Shown here: in pieces, positions 14,680 to 23,732 of the stretch | How positions within the stretch are numbered: the stretch's first letter is position 1 | Layout: every line of letters starts with the position of its first letter | DNA from: RPRB01 sp035543115 | GTDB lineage: Bacteria > Myxococcota > Myxococcia > Myxococcales > Myxococcaceae | Length of the DNA: 56,444 nucleotides | Assembly (NCBI GenBank): GCA_035543115.1 | Contig: DATKKF010000002.1 | Location: 1-56,444 of the forward strand | Reading direction: 5' to 3' | Translations under genes and position numbers: made by a program | The notes under the pieces: generated by a model | The model's input: only the letters and a program-made list of their open reading frames with translations | The model's database searches: none | What the model was told of the DNA's origin: nothing

Positions 14680-16662
14680 ATGGCGCCTCCTTCGGGCCTG
14701 GTCCTCCTGCCGGACAGCTCCGGCGCGCGGGAGCGGGTGACCGCTGCACTCCTCGGAAGCGATGTCGCGCTCTGGCCCGCGGGTCAGCTCGCCGAGGCGA
14801 GCTACGTCCTGGTGGACCTGACCGCTCCGGGCGGTGACGCGGCACTGCGCTTGCTGGACCACGGGCGCGGGTCGCAGGCGGTGTTGGCGCTCGTGGACCA
14901 GGGCGTGCTGCGGAGCCGCTCGGCGGCGAGTGTGCCGGCCGATTCGCTCCTCGGCATCGGCCAGCTGGAGGCGGAGCTCGGCTGGCGCCTGCAGAAGGCC
15001 CGCGAGCGGCACGCGCTGGAGACCCAGTCGCGCGCGCAGCAGCGCAACCTCGACATGCTGCTGGAGCTCACCGCGCGCTACGCCGAGTCCACCGACGTCG
15101 ACGCGCTCCTCCACGACGTGACCCGGCGGCTGGCAGAGATGCTGGACATCGCTCGTGCGAGCTTGCTGCTCGCCGACGGCGCCGGCTCGGCGGTGGTGGT
15201 CGCGGCGAGCGACGCGCCGGACATCAAGAATCTGAGAATCGACCTGGAGCGCTACCCCGAGGTGCGCCAGTGCCTGCGCACCGGGCAGCCCACGGTGGTG
15301 GAGGATGTCCCGAGCCACCCCCTGCTCGAGGGAATGCACGAGCGGGTCGTCGCGGCCGGCGTGCGCTCCCTCGCCGCGCTGCCCTTGAGCGTCCAGGGGA
15401 AGGTGCTCGGCGTCCTCCTGGTCCGCGGCTTCGGGGAGCGGCCGGCGTTCACCCCGGCCGAGGTGGACTTCCTCGCCACCGTGGGCCACGCCACCGCGGT
15501 GGCGCTGCGGAACGCCCGGCTGCTCGAGTCGGTGCGCGGCGAGTCGGAGCGCGAGAAGTCGGCCCGCCTCGTCGCCGAGCGCAAGGCGGAGGAGCTGGAG
15601 CGCTACCAGGCCTTCTTCGCCCATGTCTCGGAGGGCATCGCCATCCTCGACGGGAAGGGTCGGGTGCTGCTGCTCAACCCGGCGGGCGCGGCGATCCTCG
15701 ACGTGGACCCAGCCCACCTCGAGGGCCGACACGTGGAGGATCTGACCGGCGCGCTCGGCGCCGAGGCGCTCACCACGCTGCTCTGCGCGGTGGCCCGCGG
15801 CGAGGTCCAGCGCGACGTCGACGTGCAGGCCCGCACGCCCACCGAGCGGCACCTCACGCTGTCGGTCAGCGGGGCTCCCCTGCGCGAGGGCGACGCGGCG
15901 GCAATCCTCAGTTTCCGCGACGTCACCGAGCCGCGGCGCATCGAGAACGAGCTTCGCCGCACCAAGGAGTTTCTCGAGAAGCTGGTGGACAACACCGTGG
16001 ACGCGGTGGTGGCCCTCGACATGGAGGGGCGCTTCATCCTCTTCAACAAGGGCGCCGAGGCCCTCACCGGCTACACCGCGCAGGAGGCGCTGGGGAAGCT
16101 CACCGCCATGCAGTTCTTCGTCGGCGAGGACGTGGGGCCCGACCTCATGGCCAGGATGCGCTCGCCGGAGCACGGCGGTCCCGGGCGCCTGGCGCTCACC
16201 CGGCAGGAGATCGTCTCCAAGTCCGGGGAGAAGGTGCCGGTGAACATGACCGGCTCCATCCTCTACGAGGGCAACCGCGAGGTGGCCACGGTGGGCATCC
16301 TCCGCGACCTCCGCGACCGGGTGCAGCTGGAGCGCAGGCTCTCGGACGCCACCCTGCGTCTCGAGCGCAGCGAGCGGAGCGCGGAGATGATCGCCCTGGC
16401 GGGCACCGCGGCCCACGAGCTCAACCAGCCCCTGACCTCGGTCCTCGGGTACGCCGAGCTGCTCAAGCGCAAGCTCGGGCCCGACGACTACGCCTGGGCC
16501 AAGGTGGACATCATCCACAAGGAGGCCGAGCGGATGAAGGAGATCGTCCGGAAGATCGGCCGCATCACCCGCTTCGAGACCAAGGCCTACGTGGGTGAGG
16601 CCCGCATCCTGGATCTCGAACTGGCCACGGACGAGGACGGCGCCCCGGCATCCAAGGGGTAG
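14680..16662 (+). CDS. PAS/GAF sensor protein with HisKA but no ATPase domain
   Basis: This is a 660-residue protein (ATG 14680; an in-frame GTG at 14674 is possible). In order it has a pseudo-receiver-like domain (1-105, LVDLTAPGGDAALRLL), coiled coil, GAF (about 125-282), coiled coil, PAS (309-420), PAS (430-550) and HisKA (565-632) with His579 in AAHELNQPLTSVLGYAELL. The protein then ends after about 28 more residues. No N, G1 or G2 box exists in it or in the 190 bp downstream in any plus frame, so it cannot autophosphorylate unaided. It could be phosphorylated in trans, act as a phosphatase or scaffold, or be a decayed kinase. The aglRQS-like motor operon follows. Confidence 0.9.
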   Translation: MAPPSGLVLLPDSSGARERVTAALLGSDVALWPAGQLAEASYVLVDLTAPGGDAALRLLDHGRGSQAVLALVDQGVLRSRSAASVPADSLLGIGQLEAELGWRLQKARERHALETQSRAQQRNLDMLLELTARYAESTDVDALLHDVTRRLAEMLDIARASLLLADGAGSAVVVAASDAPDIKNLRIDLERYPEVRQCLRTGQPTVVEDVPSHPLLEGMHERVVAAGVRSLAALPLSVQGKVLGVLLVRGFGERPAFTPAEVDFLATVGHATAVALRNARLLESVRGESEREKSARLVAERKAEELERYQAFFAHVSEGIAILDGKGRVLLLNPAGAAILDVDPAHLEGRHVEDLTGALGAEALTTLLCAVARGEVQRDVDVQARTPTERHLTLSVSGAPLREGDAAAILSFRDVTEPRRIENELRRTKEFLEKLVDNTVDAVVALDMEGRFILFNKGAEALTGYTAQEALGKLTAMQFFVGEDVGPDLMARMRSPEHGGPGRLALTRQEIVSKSGEKVPVNMTGSILYEGNREVATVGILRDLRDRVQLERRLSDATLRLERSERSAEMIALAGTAAHELNQPLTSVLGYAELLKRKLGPDDYAWAKVDIIHKEAERMKEIVRKIGRITRFETKAYVGEARILDLELATDEDGAPASKG

Positions 16663-16726
16663 GACGCCGTTGTCCCGCGGACCGAAAATACTGCAGAGGT
16701 TGCGCGTACTTCCCTACCTTGGATTC

Positions 16727-16757
16727 TTGACAGGTTGCTCAGTGCGGGACGTAGGAT
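16727..16757 (+). promoter_or_regulatory. Candidate sigma70-type promoter of the motor operon
   Basis: A perfect TTGACA (16727-16732) is followed after 19 bp by TAGGAT (16752-16757), inside a locally AT-richer patch between the HisKA protein and the AglR-like gene. Spacing is two longer than ideal. TTGACA is rare enough in this GC-rich DNA to be worth recording. Confidence 0.4.
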
Positions 16758-16851
16758 GCAACTTCACGTCCACCCCCCTGAATTATCCAGGGTTCCAGCG
16801 TGATCCGCCGGTCTTCCGGCCGCGGAGTCGCTGGCCAGTACGGAGGCATCG

Positions 16852-17586
16852 ATGAGCGTGGGGTTCCTGTCCCGTCTGACGCTGCTCGCCGCGGAGGCGA
16901 CCGCCTCGGGCTCCTTCTTCGACCAGATGGCTGCCCGGTTCCGCGCCGGCAAGAGCGGGATGTATCCCATCGCCATCTGCGCAGTCATCGCGCTGGCGAT
17001 CATCATCGAGCGCGTGGTGGTGCTGTTCTTCTCCGCGCCGATCAACAAGGACGGCTTCCTGCGCGGCCTGAAGAAGCACATCTACGCCGGCGACCTGGAC
17101 AAGGCCATCAACTACGTGGCCGGCCAGAAGAGCACCCCGCTCACCAACGTGGTGAAGGCCGGCCTGATGAACGTCCCCAAGGGTGAGGACGAGGTCCAGG
17201 CCGCGCTCGACGAGGCCAGCCTCCGCGAGACGCCCAAGCTCGAGGCCCGCACCGGCTACCTGGCGATGCTCGGGAACGCGGCGATGCTCGCCGGACTGCT
17301 CGGGACGGTGAACGGGCTCATCCAGTGCTTCGAGGCCGTGGCCCACGTGAACCCGGCCGACAAGGCCACCATCCTCTCCCAGGGCATCTCCGAGGCGATG
17401 AACTGCACCTTCTTCGGGCTGCTCGTCGCCATCCCGTCGCTGATCATGTTCTCGGTCCTCAACGGTCGGACCCAGAGCCTGATCAACGACATCAACGAGA
17501 GCAGCGTCTCGGTGCTGAACCTGGTGGTGAACAACAAGGACAAGTTCAGGAACCTCACCGTCTCCGCTGGTCGGGACGACGAGTAG
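16852..17586 (+). CDS. aglR: MotA/TolQ/ExbB-type proton channel subunit (AglR-like)
   Basis: The 244-residue protein has a GGAGG ribosome-binding site 5 nt before ATG. It has a first TM helix near 35-58 (IAICAVIALAIIIERVVVLFF), a cytoplasmic loop, then two TM helices (AMLGNAAMLAGLLGTVNGLI and the FFGLLVAIPSLIMFSVL region) that are the conserved TolQ/ExbB core. With the two ExbD/TolR-like genes that follow it reproduces the M. xanthus aglR-aglQ-aglS order, whose products form the proton-driven gliding motor at adhesion complexes. TolQ/ExbB family membership is certain; AglR orthology rests on gene order and the partner's Asp28. Confidence 0.82.
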   Translation: MSVGFLSRLTLLAAEATASGSFFDQMAARFRAGKSGMYPIAICAVIALAIIIERVVVLFFSAPINKDGFLRGLKKHIYAGDLDKAINYVAGQKSTPLTNVVKAGLMNVPKGEDEVQAALDEASLRETPKLEARTGYLAMLGNAAMLAGLLGTVNGLIQCFEAVAHVNPADKATILSQGISEAMNCTFFGLLVAIPSLIMFSVLNGRTQSLINDINESSVSVLNLVVNNKDKFRNLTVSAGRDDE

Positions 17587-17634
17587 GCATCCCCGGCAGT
17601 CGCCGAGACCCCTAGAGACGGAGAGAGCGCGCAC

Positions 17635-18117
17635 ATGGCTGGCGGGATGGACCTGGGTGACAGCAAGGGCAAGAAGAAGGCCCTCGATGCCACCATCAAC
17701 CTGGTCCCCTTCATTGACCTGATGGCGGTGACCATCAGCTTCCTCATCATGACCGCGGTCTGGACGCAGATCGGCCGGCTGCAAGTCAGCGGCGGCGGGG
17801 GCGACGGCGACCCCACGCCGGACAAGGACGACAAGACCGTCCCGGTGACTCTGCTCCTCTCGGAGAAGGACCTGCGGCTGACGGTGGGCACCAGCACCTT
17901 CGACCCCATCCCGATCATCCGCGACGCGAAGCAGCAGATCGACCTCACCAAGCTCGCCGACCGCTTCAAGGACGTGAAGGAGAAGCTCGGGCCCGACCAG
18001 ACGGCGATCACCGTCCAGACCGAGGACGCGGTCCGCTACGAGGATCTGGTGCACGTGATCGACGAGTGCATCGGAGACGGCTTCCCCTCGGTGTCGGTGG
18101 CACCCGTGAGCACCTGA
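17635..18117 (+). CDS. aglQ: ExbD/TolR-type motor subunit (AglQ-like)
   Basis: The 160-residue protein has a cytoplasmic N-terminus rich in Lys and one TM helix beginning INLVPFIDLMAVTISFLIM. The proton-carrying Asp is residue 28, the same number as the essential Asp28 reported for M. xanthus AglQ. The rest is a periplasmic domain ending in a conserved YEDLVHVIDECIGDG segment. It lies 48 bp after aglR and ends 2 bp before the next start. It would form the ion path together with AglR and AglS. Confidence 0.82.
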   Translation: MAGGMDLGDSKGKKKALDATINLVPFIDLMAVTISFLIMTAVWTQIGRLQVSGGGGDGDPTPDKDDKTVPVTLLLSEKDLRLTVGTSTFDPIPIIRDAKQQIDLTKLADRFKDVKEKLGPDQTAITVQTEDAVRYEDLVHVIDECIGDGFPSVSVAPVST

Positions 18118-18119
18118 CC

Positions 18120-18695
18120 ATGGCCATCGAGACACCAGGCAAGCGCTGGGGAAAGCGGCTGCGCAAGTCGAAGGTCTTCGGACACGGTTACGCCGCGCAC
18201 AAGTCCACCAACGCGGATCTGCTGATCACCCCGCTGGTCGACATGTTCGTCATCATCGTGCTCTTCCTCATCGCCAACTTCTCGGCGACGGGCGAGATCC
18301 TGAACATGACCAAGGACATCCAGCTGCCCACCGCCACGCACGTGGACGAGCTGGAGCTGGCGCCGGTGATCATGATCAGCAACGACGACATCATCATCAA
18401 CGGCGTCTCGGTGGCCCGGGTGGCGGACCTGTCGCGCGACGACTACGTCACCATCCCCGCCCTGGAGGAGAAGCTCCGCGAGCAAAAGAAGGAGACCGAG
18501 GAGCTCCACCAGCTGGCCAACGACGGAACGGCCTTCAAGGGCGTGGTGAACGTCCAGGGGCACAAGGACGTGCCCTTCCGGATCATCAAGCGGGTGATGT
18601 TCAGCTGCCAGGGCGGCGGATACGGGAACATCAACTTCGCGGTGCTCCGTGGCTCCACCGGCCAGCCCGGCGAGAAGACCGCGTCGCTCCCCTGA
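18120..18695 (+). CDS. aglS: Second ExbD/TolR-type motor subunit (AglS-like)
   Basis: ATG 18120 gives 191 residues. A basic N-terminus is followed by a TM helix with the ion-carrying Asp at 41 (ADLLITPLVDMFVIIVLFLIANF), then a periplasmic domain and a coiled-coil-like stretch (EEKLREQKKETEELHQLAND). Two different TolR-like subunits with one TolQ-like subunit is the AglRQS signature, unlike Tol-Pal or ExbBD. It is the last gene of the operon; a convergent gene ends 12 bp away. Confidence 0.82.
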   Translation: MAIETPGKRWGKRLRKSKVFGHGYAAHKSTNADLLITPLVDMFVIIVLFLIANFSATGEILNMTKDIQLPTATHVDELELAPVIMISNDDIIINGVSVARVADLSRDDYVTIPALEEKLREQKKETEELHQLANDGTAFKGVVNVQGHKDVPFRIIKRVMFSCQGGGYGNINFAVLRGSTGQPGEKTASLP

Positions 18696-18707
18696 CTCCT
18701 GGCTCCG

Positions 18708-18950
18708 CTACAGCGAGCGCCAGTCGAGGCGTGTCGCGCGGCGGGGCAGCCCGTCTTGCAGCTCGGCGCGGTGGTACGCCGTGGCCGCCGAGATGAGGTG
18801 GACGATCCACCCGAACACGCCGGCACTCCCGATCCACAGCGCCGGGGTGACGATCAGCCAGAACAGCCCCCGCAGCACCTCGCGGTTGTAGATCTGCCCG
18901 ACCCCGGGAATCAGGAACGAGAGCAGGGCGGCAACGGCGGGACGAGACAT
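18708..18950 (-). CDS. Small TM2-like membrane protein
   Basis: This 80-residue protein has two hydrophobic helices. The first contains the glycine-rich LLSFLIPGVGQIYNRE motif typical of TM2-type small membrane proteins, followed by a second helix (LFWLIVTPALWIGSAGVFGWIV). The family occurs widely and its role is undefined. It is convergent with the motor operon, with stop codons 12 bp apart. Confidence 0.75.
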   Translation of the reverse strand: MSRPAVAALLSFLIPGVGQIYNREVLRGLFWLIVTPALWIGSAGVFGWIVHLISAATAYHRAELQDGLPRRATRLDWRSL

Positions 18951-19031
18951 GGTGTCGGCTTCCTCCGACCCCGAAGACGCTCGGGGCGTCCGCCGATTGC
19001 ACTCGGCTTCAGTGACAGCGGAATGCCCTGC

Positions 19032-19826
19032 TCAGGTCTCGAGCGGGCGGGAGCCGGTGGCCGGCGGGGGATGGGCGTGGGCGTGCTTGAGGAGCCAGCT
19101 CCGGACCGGCGGCCCCCCGAACCGGGCCAGGCCCGCGGCCACCCCGAAGCGGACCAGGCGGGCAATGCCCGCGGCCGCGAGGAAGGCGGGGATGGACACG
19201 CCCACCAGGCCGCTGCCGATGGTGGCCAGCTTGAATGCCGGGACCACCATGCAGACCACCGCCAGCGACCACCAGTTCTGACTCAGTAGCTCGGCCAGCG
19301 TCCCGTGCACGCCGAACCATCCGGTCCGCGTCGAGGTGATGGCGAAGGCGAGCGTCAGGGCGCAGGTGGCACCTGCCCGCAGCCAGGCGAACGGGCGCTG
19401 CTTGAGGCCCTGCAGCGCCGAGACGAGGGTCACCGCCCCTGCCACGCCGGCCAGGACCAGCAGCACCTTGCGCAGCCAGTCCGGTCCGAGGTCCAGGCGG
19501 ATGTTGGGGTCGATGTGGATCAGGCTCAATCCGCCGCGCATCGCCGCCCCGATGCCGTAGCCGAGGAGACTTCCGGCGATGGACGCCACGGTGCCCCAGA
19601 GCATCAGGCGCAGCCACTTCTCCGGTGCGGCGATCACCATGGGGATGAGGAGGACGAACGGCGGCACGGGGAAGAACGCCGAGTCGATCGCCGCCACGAC
19701 CAGCAGAGCGCTGAACGCCGCCGGGCTGTTGGCGTACGACTCGACGCGGGCGTACATCCGTCCGGACCAGGCCCGGGCCCGTCCCCACGGCGTGGTCGGG
19801 CGATGAGGAATGGCGTCGAGAGTCAT
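19032..19826 (-). CDS. VTT/DedA-like (SNARE-associated) membrane protein
   Basis: ATG 19826 gives 264 residues with five or so hydrophobic segments. The segment AAIDSAFFPVPPFVLLIPMVIAAPEKW, followed by WGTVASIAGSLLGYGIGAAM, matches the YqaA/DedA-type VTT domain with its re-entrant Pro-containing loop and GSxxGYxxG motif. DedA relatives are linked to lipid carrier or phospholipid scrambling and membrane homeostasis. The C-terminal 60 residues after the last TM are amphipathic. It is divergent from the LON-domain gene. Confidence 0.8.
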   Translation of the reverse strand: MTLDAIPHRPTTPWGRARAWSGRMYARVESYANSPAAFSALLVVAAIDSAFFPVPPFVLLIPMVIAAPEKWLRLMLWGTVASIAGSLLGYGIGAAMRGGLSLIHIDPNIRLDLGPDWLRKVLLVLAGVAGAVTLVSALQGLKQRPFAWLRAGATCALTLAFAITSTRTGWFGVHGTLAELLSQNWWSLAVVCMVVPAFKLATIGSGLVGVSIPAFLAAAGIARLVRFGVAAGLARFGGPPVRSWLLKHAHAHPPPATGSRPLET

Positions 19827-19917
19827 CGAGGAATGGCCGCGCACCCTATCAGGAACCCCCCGGAGGGAGCCCCCGCAGTTCGTGGCAGAGGTGTGTCCGG
19901 ATGTTAGGTTGCCCGGC

Positions 19918-20574
19918 ATGACGGCCCTGGAACGGGTGGAGCGCGCCGCGGCAGCGCTCAAGGTCTTCCCCCTGCCATCCGCCGTGCTGTTTCCGCACAC
20001 CGTCCTCCCCTTGCACATCTTCGAAGCGCGCTACCGGTCCCTGGTGAAGTCGGCGCTGGCCGGCGACAAGGTGATGGCCATGGCGCAGCTCGAGCCGGGC
20101 TACGAGGGCAGCTACTCGGGCCGGCCCCGGATGCGCCCGATGGTCTGCGCCGGCATCATCGCCTGGCACGAGGACCTGGACGGAGGCCGCTACAACATCA
20201 TCGTCCAGGGGACGGTGCGGGCGCGCATCCTCGAGGAGCTCCCGCCGGATCAGCTGTACCGCGAGGTCCGAGCCGCCATCCTCCCGGACACCGAGTACCA
20301 CGGCACCGAGGAGGAACAGCTCCGCCAGGCGATGCTCGAGCTCGCCGCCCGCCTTCCGCCGCCGGTCGCCCAGGGCCTGCTCCAGGCCTCGGCGCGGGCC
20401 TCCGGCGGCGCGCTGGCCGACGTGGTGGCCTCCAGCGTGGTGGCGGACGTGGAGCGGCGGCAGGATCTGCTCTGCGAGCTGGACGTGGGCGCCCGGCTGC
20501 GCTCGGTGCTGGCCGAGGTCAGCGAGGTGCTGGCCCGGCTCACCCCGGCGAAGCCCGACGGGCCGGTGAACTGA
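19918..20574 (+). CDS. LON substrate-binding-domain protein
   Basis: ATG 19918 gives 218 residues that correspond to the N-terminal domain of Lon protease only: FPLPSAVLFPHTVLPLHIFEARYRSLV, then GRYNIIVQGTVRARI, then a helical tail. There is no AAA or protease domain. Stand-alone LON-domain proteins are common and presumed to bind proteins or peptides; their function is largely undefined. The gene is 10 bp upstream of nadE, so they are probably co-transcribed. Confidence 0.88.
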   Translation: MTALERVERAAAALKVFPLPSAVLFPHTVLPLHIFEARYRSLVKSALAGDKVMAMAQLEPGYEGSYSGRPRMRPMVCAGIIAWHEDLDGGRYNIIVQGTVRARILEELPPDQLYREVRAAILPDTEYHGTEEEQLRQAMLELAARLPPPVAQGLLQASARASGGALADVVASSVVADVERRQDLLCELDVGARLRSVLAEVSEVLARLTPAKPDGPVN

Positions 20575-20584
20575 GGACCTCGCG

Positions 20585-22483
20585 ATGCGGCTGGTGAAGA
20601 TCGGCCTCGCCTCGGTGAACACCACGGTCGGGGCGACCCACGCCAACGTCGAGCGGGCGCTGCGCTTTGCGCGCGAGATGGCCGCGGCCGAGGTGACGCT
20701 CGCCGCATACCCGGAGCAGATGATCGGTGGGTACCCGCCCGAGGACCTCATCCAGTGGCAGGGGTTCGTCGAGGACCAGTGGCGGGCGCTGGAGCACTTC
20801 GCGAAGGAGACCCGCGGTCAGGCCACGGTGCACGTCCTGGGTGTGGCGGTCATCCACCAGGGGCTCCGGTACAACTGCGCCGCCGTGGTCGCCGGCGGTC
20901 TCATCCGCGGGCTGGTGCCCAAGGAGAAGCTCCCCACCTACAGCATCTACTACGAGGGCCGCACCTTCGACCGGGGCTTCCCCTACCAGCTCGACGAGCA
21001 CCGGGACGTCCCGTTCGGGGATCTGATCTTCCAGTTCGACTTTGGGGTCATTGCCCCGGAGGTGTGCGAGGACGCGTGGACCGCCGAGTGCCCGATGCGC
21101 CGGCGGACATACTCGGGCGCGGAGCTGGTGGTGAACATCTCCGGGTCGGCGTTCCGGGTGGGCACGGACCAGACGCGGCGAGAGATGCTCATCACCCGCG
21201 CCGCGGACCACCAGTGCACGCTGGCCTACGTGAACCTGGTGGGCGGCAACGACGGGCTGCTCTTCGACGGAGGCGGCTTCGTCTTCCAGAACGGCAAGCC
21301 CATGCTGGACGCGCCCCGCTGGCGCGAGGGCTGGGAGGCGACGACGGTCGATCTCGACCGGACCATGCGGCTCCGGAGCGAGAACACTACCTGGCGGCAG
21401 GATCACGCCGCCTGGGCGACCGCGCACGAGGCGGTTCCCACCATCGAGATCCGGGAGAAGGAGTTCCGGACCCGCCGCGAGAAGCTCTCCTACCCGCTCC
21501 CGGCGCACGGGAGCTTCTTCCTCCCCGGTCCCGAGAGCCACGTCCCGGCGCGGACGCGGTACTGCGAGGACGTGCTTGACGCCCTGGCGATGGGAGTCGG
21601 CGACTACTTCGAGAAGAACCGCGTCTTCAAGACCATCGGCGTGGCGCTGTCGGGCGGGCGGGACTCGCTGCTCACCCTGCTCGTCGCCCACCGCTGGGCC
21701 TCGCGGAAGAAGCCCGAGGCGCCGGGAAGCCTGCTCCGGGCGTTCTTCATGCCGAGCCGCTTCTCCTCGCCCGAGACGGAGAAGGCGGCGCGCACGGTGT
21801 GCGAGGAGCTCGGCGTTCCGCTCCGGGTGGTGAGCATCGACGCCGCCTTCGAGCGCGAGCTGGAGGCGGTGCGGGCCATGCTCCAGCCCGGCGAGACGGT
21901 GACCCCGCTCACCGAGCAGAACGTGCAGGCCCGGCTCCGCGGGCAGCGGATGTGGAGCTGGAGCAACTCGTCCGGCGGCCTGTTCCTCCAGACCGGGAAC
22001 ATGAGCGAGCGTGCGGTGGGCTACACCACCGTTGGCGGTGACCTGGAGGGCGCGCTGGCGGTCATCGCCAACGTGCCCAAGACGGTGGTGATGGTGCTGC
22101 TCGACTACCTCCAGGAGGTCCACCCGCTGGAGGGCATCCGGCTGGTGCTCCAGAAGCCTCCGGGCCCGGAGCTCGCGCCGAACCAGGTGGGCGAGGAGGA
22201 GCTGATGCCCTTCCGGGTGCTCGACGCCTGCTTCCACCTCTTCGCCGACGAGAAGCTGCTCCCGGAGGAGGTTGAGCAGGTGGTGGGCGCCATGTTCCCC
22301 GACCTCTCGAGGGAGGCGGTGCAGGGGTACGTCACCCGGTTCGTGAAGCTGTTCCTCGGCAGCATCTACAAGTGGGTGCAGGCGCCGCTGTCGCTGCACA
22401 TCGGGAACCTTGACCTGGACCGCGAGCGGGCGCTGCAGCTGCCGGTGGTGACCCATGCCGAGTGGGCGCTGAAGAAGAAGTGA
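20585..22483 (+). CDS. nadE: Glutamine-dependent NAD+ synthetase
   Basis: The 632-residue two-domain enzyme makes NAD+ from deamido-NAD, ATP and glutamine in the cytoplasm. The N-terminal nitrilase-type glutaminase domain shows the triad Glu44 (YPEQMIGGYPPEDL), Lys115 (VPKEKLPTY) and Cys161 (APEVCEDAW). The C-terminal synthetase domain has the ATP-pyrophosphatase loop SGGRDS (356-361), a variant of SGGxDS. The insertion and C-terminal sequences are full length. The stop overlaps the GTG of the next gene. Confidence 0.95.
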   Translation: MRLVKIGLASVNTTVGATHANVERALRFAREMAAAEVTLAAYPEQMIGGYPPEDLIQWQGFVEDQWRALEHFAKETRGQATVHVLGVAVIHQGLRYNCAAVVAGGLIRGLVPKEKLPTYSIYYEGRTFDRGFPYQLDEHRDVPFGDLIFQFDFGVIAPEVCEDAWTAECPMRRRTYSGAELVVNISGSAFRVGTDQTRREMLITRAADHQCTLAYVNLVGGNDGLLFDGGGFVFQNGKPMLDAPRWREGWEATTVDLDRTMRLRSENTTWRQDHAAWATAHEAVPTIEIREKEFRTRREKLSYPLPAHGSFFLPGPESHVPARTRYCEDVLDALAMGVGDYFEKNRVFKTIGVALSGGRDSLLTLLVAHRWASRKKPEAPGSLLRAFFMPSRFSSPETEKAARTVCEELGVPLRVVSIDAAFERELEAVRAMLQPGETVTPLTEQNVQARLRGQRMWSWSNSSGGLFLQTGNMSERAVGYTTVGGDLEGALAVIANVPKTVVMVLLDYLQEVHPLEGIRLVLQKPPGPELAPNQVGEEELMPFRVLDACFHLFADEKLLPEEVEQVVGAMFPDLSREAVQGYVTRFVKLFLGSIYKWVQAPLSLHIGNLDLDRERALQLPVVTHAEWALKKK

Positions 22484-23040
22484 GCGCGGTGATCGAGGCA
22501 GGACCGGTGGAGCGCGAGGAGGAGCTGGAGCAGATCCTGGCTCTGCAGCGGGCGAACCTCGCTCACCAGCTGACCCCGGAGGAGATCGCCGCAGAGGGAT
22601 TCGTCACCGTCGAGCACACGCTCGATCTCCTGAAGCGCATGCACACGATCGCCCCGAGCATCGTCGCCCGCGAAGGCGGCAGCCTCGCAGGCTATGCCCT
22701 GGTGATGCCGGTCGAGTGCCGCTCGCTGATCCCCATCCTCGAGCCGATGTTCCAGCGCCTCGAGGCGCTGGGGATGGCCGGGCAGCGATTCTACGTGATG
22801 GGGCAGATCTGCGTGGACAGGCGCTGGCGCGGGAAGGGCGTGTTCGATCTTCTCTACCAGGCGCACCGCCGGCATCTGCGGGCCAGGTTCGACTCCTCGG
22901 TCACCGAGGTCGCGACGCGCAACACGCGCTCCGTGCGCGCACACGCGCGGGTGGGGTTCACCGTGATCGACTGCTACCGAGACGCCACCGAGGAGTGGGT
23001 CCTGTTGCGCTGGGACTGGTCCCGGCCGCAATCCCGCTGA
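22480..23040 (+). CDS. GNAT-family N-acetyltransferase
   Basis: The GTG at 22480 overlaps the nadE stop (GTGA) and gives 186 residues. The GNAT core is visible: QICVDRRWRGKGVFDLLYQAH is motif A with the acetyl-CoA pyrophosphate loop (RxxGxG-like), and TRNTRSVRAHARVGF is motif B. The substrate cannot be inferred. Translational coupling to nadE suggests co-expression. Confidence 0.85.
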   Translation: MSAVIEAGPVEREEELEQILALQRANLAHQLTPEEIAAEGFVTVEHTLDLLKRMHTIAPSIVAREGGSLAGYALVMPVECRSLIPILEPMFQRLEALGMAGQRFYVMGQICVDRRWRGKGVFDLLYQAHRRHLRARFDSSVTEVATRNTRSVRAHARVGFTVIDCYRDATEEWVLLRWDWSRPQSR

Positions 23041-23065
23041 CCCCGGGGAACGCATCACTGCCCAG

Positions 23066-23659
23066 GTGCGCGGGCTGACTGTATGCGCGCATGCGTCACC
23101 CTCGCAGATCCACATCGCACGACCCGAGGATCACCGGACGCCCGGAAGGCGCCTGGCCGCCGCGACACACGGGTGGCGGGCCCCCCGCCTCCCGAGCGGG
23201 TCGATCGGCGCGCCGGTCGACGCCGGACTGCGGGTAGAGATCCTCGATGCGCTGGCCGAATCGATGGAGCGGGTCCACCTCTCGGTGCGGGCCGAGGCGG
23301 ACGGGAGCGTGGTGGGGGAGCTCTACCGCCGGCAGCGGGAGCGGGTCTGGGGGACCCTCGGCGACGAGATCGAAGGCATGGTGAACCGGGTGGCGGAGGG
23401 CCTCCTTCCCGCGGTGGACGAGTGGCAGTCGTGGTTCTCGGTGCGGCGGTGCATGGATGCGCTCGATGGTGCCGACGCGGCCTCCGCGCTGGCCGAGCTG
23501 GACGGCCCGCTGACCAAGGTCGCGGCCGGGCTTTACAACCAGTACGGCGAGCGCGCGCTGGCCCGCGCGGTGTTCCGAAGGCTCGCCGAGCACGCCGAGC
23601 GCTTCGGGTTCAGCGAGCTCCACCGGGTGAACGCGAACAACTGCCAGATCGCCGCCTGA
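23066..23659 (+). CDS. Hypothetical protein
   Basis: Up to 197 residues from GTG 23066, but the first 45-60 are Arg/Pro-rich and probably not translated; ATG 23264 is a more conservative start. The remainder (SMERVHLSVRAEADGSV ... LYNQYGERALARAVFRRLAEHAERFGFSELHRVN) is a plausible all-alpha soluble protein. No family recognised. It runs toward the minus-strand PadR gene. Confidence 0.5.
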   Translation: MRGLTVCAHASPSQIHIARPEDHRTPGRRLAAATHGWRAPRLPSGSIGAPVDAGLRVEILDALAESMERVHLSVRAEADGSVVGELYRRQRERVWGTLGDEIEGMVNRVAEGLLPAVDEWQSWFSVRRCMDALDGADAASALAELDGPLTKVAAGLYNQYGERALARAVFRRLAEHAERFGFSELHRVNANNCQIAA

Positions 23660-23732
23660 GACGGTTCCTCGGCATCGAGGCTCGAGGGGGCGCCGCGGGC
23701 TCGCTGCGAACCAGCGGTGCCCCGGACGTCGC

